A stretch of DNA of 18,135 nt from positions 1-18,135 of the forward strand of contig JARFQH010000185.1 of the NCBI GenBank assembly GCA_029287875.1. Reading direction: 5' to 3'. Made by a program: the position numbers and the translations under genes. Positions 14,242-18,135 of the stretch are shown here, piece after piece (position 1 is the first letter of the stretch; each line of letters begins with the position of its first letter). The DNA comes from Desulfobacteraceae bacterium. Its GTDB lineage: Bacteria > Desulfobacterota > Desulfobacteria > Desulfobacterales > SG8-13. The notes under the pieces were generated by a model. It searched no databases and was not told the origin of the DNA. It saw only the letters and a list, made by a program, of their open reading frames with translations.

Positions 14242-15552
14242 TCATTTCGTCAGGCCGGCCAGCCCGTCTTCCAGGATGGCGAGTCCTCGCTCAAGCTGTT
14301 CATCGGTAATCACAAGGGGCATCAGCAGCCGAACAACATTGCCGTAACTGCCGCAGGAGAGCAGCAGCAACCCTTTTTCACGGCAAGCGCCAACCAAGGT
14401 CTTTGCCTCATCGGCAGCCGGCAGTTTTGATTCACGGTCTTTGACCAGTTCTATGGCCAGCATGGGCCCGATGCCTCGAATGTCTCCTATGAGCTCGTAA
14501 CGGTCCCCAAATTCGTCCAAACGGTTGCGGAGTTTGAGTCCCAGTTCGCGGGATTTTTGCAGGAGGTGTTCGGTTTCGAAGACGTCCAGAACTGCCAGGG
14601 CGGCGCTGCAACAGACCGGGTTGCCGCCGTAGGTCCCGCCGATACCGCCGGCATGAACGGAATCCATAATCTCTTTCCGGCCGACAACGGCACTCAGAGG
14701 CATACCCGCCGCCAAACTTTTGGCCACCGTGGTGATATCGGCTTCAACGCCCCAGTGTTCCATGGCAAACATGGTGCCGGTGCGGCCGATGCCGGTCTGA
14801 ATTTCATCGGCGATAAACAGGATGCCGTTATCCTCGCAGATCTTTTTCAATTTGGGGAAATATTCCGGCGGGGGAGTGATAAAGCCCCCCTCGCCCTGTA
14901 TCGGTTCGACAATGACGGCCGCGGTGACTTCAGGGGCGACATGGGAAATGAAAAAATCCTCGAGGTGATCGGCACAGGCGACCGCACAGCCTGGATAGGT
15001 CAGGTTGAACGGGCAGCGGTAGCAATAGGCAAAGGGCATGCGGTAGATTTCCGGCACAAACGGTCCGAAGCCGTACTTGTAGGGCTTGACTTTGCTCGTC
15101 AGCGTCATGCCCAGGTAAGTTCGCCCATGAAAGGCATTTTCAAATGCGATGACCGCCTGACGCCCGGTATGGTAACGTGCGATCTTCACGGCGTTTTCAA
15201 CGGCCTCGGCACCGCTGTTGGTCAGCATGACCGATTTCTCGAAAGCGCCGGGAACGATATCACAAAGCCTCTGTGCCAGCCGCACCGCCGGTTCGTATGG
15301 CAGAACCATGAAGCAGGTGTGCGTAAATTTTTCCGCCTGCTCTTTGATCGCCGCCACCACTCGGGGATGCGAATGACCGACGTTCATCACGGCGATTCCG
15401 CCGGTGAAATCGATGTATTCCCTGCCCTCCACATCATAGATCATGGCGCCGCTGGCTTTGTCGACATAACAGCCGGTAGCACTTGCAAACCCTTTTGCCA
15501 TGACCTTTTCCCGCAAGGTGCTCAATGAATCGGCAATGGGCAACGTTTTCAT
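14242..15552 (-). CDS. gabT: class-III PLP aminotransferase, 4-aminobutyrate aminotransferase-like
   Basis: The 436-residue enzyme transfers an amino group from an omega-amino acid such as 4-aminobutyrate to 2-oxoglutarate. Marks are DVEGREYIDFTGGIAV (40-55), TNSGAEAVENAVK (111-123), FENAFHGRTYLGMTLT (137-152), VEPIQGEGG (215-223), IADEIQTGIGRTG (247-259, Asp249 to the pyridine N) and TVAKSLAAGMPLSA (275-288) with PLP lysine Lys278. Four cysteines at 177, 180, 189 and 193 (CYRC...C...C) form a tight cluster that could bind metal. AGAGGAG lies 5 nt before ATG. It is co-directional with livKHMGF, suggesting import and transamination of one amino acid. Related enzymes act on 5-aminovalerate, lysine or acetylornithine, so the substrate is open. 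Confidence 0.9.
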   Translation of the reverse strand: MKTLPIADSLSTLREKVMAKGFASATGCYVDKASGAMIYDVEGREYIDFTGGIAVMNVGHSHPRVVAAIKEQAEKFTHTCFMVLPYEPAVRLAQRLCDIVPGAFEKSVMLTNSGAEAVENAVKIARYHTGRQAVIAFENAFHGRTYLGMTLTSKVKPYKYGFGPFVPEIYRMPFAYCYRCPFNLTYPGCAVACADHLEDFFISHVAPEVTAAVIVEPIQGEGGFITPPPEYFPKLKKICEDNGILFIADEIQTGIGRTGTMFAMEHWGVEADITTVAKSLAAGMPLSAVVGRKEIMDSVHAGGIGGTYGGNPVCCSAALAVLDVFETEHLLQKSRELGLKLRNRLDEFGDRYELIGDIRGIGPMLAIELVKDRESKLPAADEAKTLVGACREKGLLLLSCGSYGNVVRLLMPLVITDEQLERGLAILEDGLAGLTK

Positions 15553-15634
15553 AGTTTCTCCTCTGATTCGGGTTTGCTTAAAAAAAGTGACAGTGGACGA
15601 ACAATTGTAATGATCCCGCCGATAAGCAGGTTTT

Positions 15635-15661
15635 ATCGACCCTCGTTGGATCGATTTTTTT
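15635..15661 (+). terminator. orphan + strand intrinsic-terminator-like hairpin
   Basis: ATCGACC (15635-15641) pairs with GGATCGAT (15648-15655) with one bulged A, followed by a T7 run (15655-15661). No + strand gene ends nearby, so it may end antisense transcription running toward the gap or be a relic. Confidence 0.4.
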
Positions 15662-15670
15662 CACAGTACG

Positions 15671-15691
15671 AAAAAAGCCGTTTCAGCGGGC
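15671..15691 (-). terminator. minus-strand terminator-like hairpin upstream of gabT
   Basis: On the minus strand GCCCG and CGGC pair around CTGAAA with one bulged C, followed at once by TTTTTT (15676-15671). It would stop transcription entering the gabT leader from the right. The stem is short, so confidence is low. Confidence 0.35.
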
Positions 15692-15813
15692 ATTCTCGTA
15701 AAATCGAGGTTTGCCGCCGCTGGGACCCTTGAAATGTGGTATACATTAAGATCTCCACCGAATGCAAGTGGCGGTCACTCTCTCTGGTGGGAACCATCAT
15801 CACCGACCGCTCC

Positions 15814-15936
15814 ATGGACGAATTTCAATCGGCCTGGTGCGGTTACTAGGTCATTCCGGGCGCGGTCATCCTGCTGTCGGCTATTGCCGGTTGGTGCCCG
15901 ATCAGTGCCCTGCTGGGGATTTCGACCTGCAAACAG
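15814..15936 (+). pseudogene. decayed DUF2892-type (YgaP membrane-domain-like) gene remnant
   Basis: From ATG 15814 the frame reads MDEFQSAWCGY, meets TAG at 15847-15849, then continues VIPGAVILLSAIAGWCPISA and LLGISTCKQ. The second part strongly resembles the end of small DUF2892 membrane proteins, where a hydrophobic helix is followed by GWCP..xLLGI.TCK. A TTG-to-TAG change (Leu to stop) would explain the break. The frame stays open to 16253 after the remnant but is not membrane-like there. No ribosome site is visible and upstream sequence lacks the expected N-terminal part, so I read it as a remnant. Suppression or a sequencing error cannot be ruled out. Confidence 0.5.
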
Positions 15937-16029
15937 CCGTTTGATGTCCGGCGAAACCAACCGGGAAACCCTTCAAAGGGACACCGCTCTCACTCACGCG
16001 TTTCATGTTGGCAATGTTATTGCATATTT

Positions 16030-16058
16030 TTGCACAACAATTTGTTTACGTGTATAAT
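16030..16058 (+). promoter_or_regulatory. near-consensus sigma-70 promoter for the HDOD kinase gene
   Basis: TTGCAC (16030-16035) and a perfect TATAAT (16053-16058) are separated by 17 bp in an AT-rich stretch that stands out from its GC-rich surroundings. Transcription should start near 16065, leaving a leader of about 280 nt before the GTG start at 16347. Confidence 0.75.
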
Positions 16059-16064
16059 ACATCA

Positions 16065-16346
16065 TTATTCAGATCGCGTCCGCTCGACAAAGTGCAACGC
16101 GATCGGGCCCTTGGAAAGGGTCGCCCAAAGGCGGGACAATGCAGAGCTAACCCGCTGAAATCCTTGGCGACAGTACGTTACAGAAATCCATTGAAATGGA
16201 GAAGCCGGCCCGAGGGTCCTTATTTTCCGCCGTTTGTCGGCCGTTTAAACTAGATGAGGTGTGGTGTGAAGTGCCATACCTCTGTGGAAATTGGGATAGA
16301 GTATTTGGGAAACAGTTTACCGTCGGCTGCAGAACAACTTGAATAA
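16065..16346 (+). promoter_or_regulatory. long structured 5' leader, possible riboswitch or small RNA
   Basis: The leader holds successive stems: GATCGCGT/ACGCGATC (16072-16079 with 16097-16104), GGGC/GCCC enclosing CCCTT/AAGGG (16105-16126), GCGGG/CCCGC (16131-16135 with 16151-16155), TCCAT/ATGGA (16187-16200) and GAGGTGTGG/CCATACCTC with one G-U pair (16256-16282). A GGCCC-gag-GGGTCC pairing followed by TTATTTT (16207-16226) could act as a weak terminator. I compared it by eye with c-di-GMP-I/II, cobalamin, TPP, SAM, Moco and other classes and found no full match. No clear ribosome site precedes the GTG. Confidence 0.45.
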
Positions 16347-18131
16347 GTGAAGAATCCACCCAAGATATTCAGCAAAATCAACACAGCCATTCCGCTGCCG
16401 TGCCATCCTAAGGTTTTAATCAAGCTCAACCGCCTTTGTGACAGTGGTACTGCGACCTCCCGGGATATAACCCGACTGGCGACAATGGACCCCGCCCTGA
16501 CGATAAAAATCATGCGATTGCATGGCGGCGGAGACCCGAAGACCTCCAGTTTGGATGCTATCGAGCAGGTCGTATCTCAACTGGGCCCGGGAACCATCAA
16601 TAATGTGGCCCTTTTCTGCCTGAGCAATCCCTTGTCGAATCCCTTGTTGTGGAAGACCGACGCCAATTTCAATCAGTTCTGGTACCATTCGCTGCGCTGT
16701 GCGGTTATTGCCCGATTACTCAGCGAGAACCTGGTTCCTGAGCTTGCGGATGATGCCTACATCGCCGGCTTGCTCCACGATGTCGGCAAACTGCTGCTCT
16801 GGTCCAATTTTAAAAAGGACTATGAGCCGCTTTTCATGAAGTCGGTTCAGACCGACAGCGCGCTTCCGGCCGAAAACGACAGTATCGGCACCAACCACTG
16901 CGAAGCCGGATGGAATGTCGTTCGAAACCTGAAAACCAATCCTTTCGTGGCCGATGCGGTGTTATATCATCACTTCACCCCCAAAGCTGTCGCAGACGCA
17001 CTGCCTCTCGTAAAAATCATTTTCATCGCAAATACCGTTTGCTACCAGGGTAAAGGTGCCGATCACATCGATCTGATGCAAACACTGGGGGTCAGTCTCT
17101 CGGCCGACCGACTCGACCGCATCCTCGCGGAAGCGAAAAAACAAACCGACGCGCTTTTGGAAGATGTGGACCTGACCGCAGAAGCACTGGCAAAAGATCC
17201 GTCCCCTTCCCATAAGGAACGGGACGCCGCCGTTTACAGCATTTTCGGAGAATTCCGAAAACTGTCCGTCCAGCATCTCACCTTCGAGCACGCCCACGCT
17301 GAAAACGGGGTGGTAGCAATGCAAAAGAACCTGCTGCAGGCTTTCAAAATTCTCTTTGATATCGCTGCGGCATTTTTTTTCACATACGACCCGATCCGTG
17401 ACGCTTTGGTGGGCAAGCCCGCCGAATCGGGCCCCAATCAGTGGCCCATCGGCCGGGTTGAACTGACGGTTGCAACTGGCGGGAATCTGCCCGCGCTGAC
17501 GCTCAGTAACCGCCAGATTATTGATTCCTTCGGATATCTCACCAATGACCTGATCACTATCGCAGATGAGCAATTGGTCCGTCTGCTGAACACGGAAGGC
17601 ATGCTGTGCCTTCCGCTGATTTATGACGGGCGTTGGATCGGTGTCATCTGCGCCGGGATCGACGAACCGCAGTTTCCTCTTCTGTGGGAAGAGCTGGACC
17701 TCCTGAACAGTTTTGCCGCCCAGGCCGCAACGCTCCTCGACCAAACGGAGGGCGCCGAAATCCGGCCGTCTTCTACTTGGGCGATGGGTGAACCCTTCGA
17801 TGACGAAGCGATCCATCGGGTAATCCACGAAGTCAACAACCCGCTTGGAATTGTAAAAAACTACCTGGCCGTTCTCTCCGAAAAGGTCGCAGGCCACCCC
17901 GAAGTGAAAGACGAGATCGCGCTGATCCGGGAGGAAATCGAAAGAATACCGGGTATAATTGCACAATTGTCAAAATCGCGCTATAAGACAGGTGCCGACA
18001 ATGTGGTCCTGGATATCAATGGTATTATTGAGGATCTGTCCAAATTGCTGACCAAGTCCGTCTACGAACACGCTCACATCACGTTGAAGTTTGAACCGGA
18101 TCCGCACTTGCCACCGTCTTCGGGAAACTAA
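16347..18131 (+). CDS. HDOD-GAF-histidine kinase signalling protein, frameshifted near the 3' end
   Basis: The reading frame starts with GTG after an in-frame stop. Residues ~10-260 form an HDOD domain: TMDPALTIKIM, FWYHSLRCAVIARLL, IAGLLHDVGKLLL (His144-Asp145) and AVLYHH. Residues ~320-465 resemble a GAF sensor (CLPLIYDGRWIGVICAG). A HisKA dimerisation helix follows with the phospho-accepting His494 in IHEVNNPLGIVKNYL. After FEPDPHLPP the frame ends SSGN-stop at 18129. Read one base later, 18113-18133 gives TVFGKLR, the normal lead into the N-box of the ATPase domain, so a single base seems lost near 18111-18113. The gene very likely continues past the window. The protein should be a cytoplasmic sensor kinase; its signal is unknown. 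The leader has a strong promoter and much structure. Confidence 0.88.
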   Translation: MKNPPKIFSKINTAIPLPCHPKVLIKLNRLCDSGTATSRDITRLATMDPALTIKIMRLHGGGDPKTSSLDAIEQVVSQLGPGTINNVALFCLSNPLSNPLLWKTDANFNQFWYHSLRCAVIARLLSENLVPELADDAYIAGLLHDVGKLLLWSNFKKDYEPLFMKSVQTDSALPAENDSIGTNHCEAGWNVVRNLKTNPFVADAVLYHHFTPKAVADALPLVKIIFIANTVCYQGKGADHIDLMQTLGVSLSADRLDRILAEAKKQTDALLEDVDLTAEALAKDPSPSHKERDAAVYSIFGEFRKLSVQHLTFEHAHAENGVVAMQKNLLQAFKILFDIAAAFFFTYDPIRDALVGKPAESGPNQWPIGRVELTVATGGNLPALTLSNRQIIDSFGYLTNDLITIADEQLVRLLNTEGMLCLPLIYDGRWIGVICAGIDEPQFPLLWEELDLLNSFAAQAATLLDQTEGAEIRPSSTWAMGEPFDDEAIHRVIHEVNNPLGIVKNYLAVLSEKVAGHPEVKDEIALIREEIERIPGIIAQLSKSRYKTGADNVVLDINGIIEDLSKLLTKSVYEHAHITLKFEPDPHLPPSSGN

Positions 18132-18135
18132 GGTC

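Larger units (their letters stand above)
15553..16346. other. 794-bp gap between gabT and the divergent HDOD kinase gene
   Basis: No intact gene is supported. From left to right it holds the gabT leader, a + strand terminator-like hairpin, a minus-strand terminator-like hairpin, a decayed DUF2892-type reading frame, a near-consensus + strand promoter and a hairpin-rich leader, each listed separately. Confidence 0.7.

Noticed and set aside
14557..15528. 323-codon + strand open frame opposite gabT
   Set aside because: It mirrors the gabT codons; gabT carries all PLP-enzyme motifs and a good ribosome site.
16097..16160. Possible c-di-GMP-I (GEMM) riboswitch because of the GAAAGGG, GCCCAAAGGC and CCCGC elements
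   Set aside because: The conserved GGGCAAACC and GACGCAAAGCC core and the tetraloop receptor arrangement are not present, so I list only an unassigned structured leader.
16962..17966. 334-codon minus-strand open frame opposite the HDOD kinase
   Set aside because: The + strand encodes clear HDOD, GAF and HisKA motifs over the same bases; the reverse frame matches no family and is a shadow of biased codons.

Overview
This window looks like chromosomal DNA from a Gram-negative, strictly anaerobic Desulfobacterota-type bacterium, probably near Desulfobacterales. The evidence is moderately high GC, an aldehyde:ferredoxin oxidoreductase (AOR), a protein resembling the syntrophic/sulfate-reducer family Sfum_1244, and an HDOD-GAF-histidine kinase fusion. 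This placement rests on gene content and recall of families, not on a search. No tRNA, rRNA, CRISPR array or intact transposase was seen.

Layout. (1) 1-64: a possible 3' end of a + strand gene. (2) 262-6288: a minus-strand run, read right to left, of a divergent MreB paralogue, an acyl-CoA dehydrogenase, a Sfum_1244-like protein, the ribosome-rescue factor ArfB, an Old Yellow Enzyme-type Fe-S flavoprotein, and a small DUF1285-like protein followed by a terminator. (3) 6375-6713: a small exported-type protein on the + strand, divergent from mreB. (4) 6714-9344: a tungsten-type AOR gene (minus) lying between two direct copies of a ~28-31 bp repeat; the gap upstream of it also holds a large imperfect inverted repeat. 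(5) 9345-15552: a co-directional minus-strand cluster gabT-livK-livH-livM-livG-livF, i.e. a class-III aminotransferase plus a complete branched-chain/polar amino-acid ABC importer. (6) 15553-16346: a 0.8-kb gap with two terminator-like hairpins facing opposite ways, a decayed DUF2892-type membrane gene, a near-consensus sigma-70 promoter and a long structured leader. (7) 16347-end: an HDOD-GAF-histidine kinase gene that appears frameshifted just before its ATP-binding domain.

How the genes may work together: LivK captures an amino acid in the periplasm, LivHM-LivGF imports it, and the aminotransferase removes the amino group to give an aldehyde/semialdehyde or keto acid. AOR could oxidise aldehydes to acids with reduction of ferredoxin, but it is ~0.5 kb from the liv genes and a link is only suggested by proximity. 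The acyl-CoA dehydrogenase and Old Yellow Enzyme fit acyl or enoyl-CoA metabolism in the same kind of organism.

Most notable points: an MreB paralogue whose predicted catalytic glutamate is glycine and whose phosphate loop reads GAGKT; the repeat system around the AOR gene; the promoter plus hairpin-rich leader and single-base frameshift of the HDOD kinase gene; and a dyad over the predicted livK promoter.
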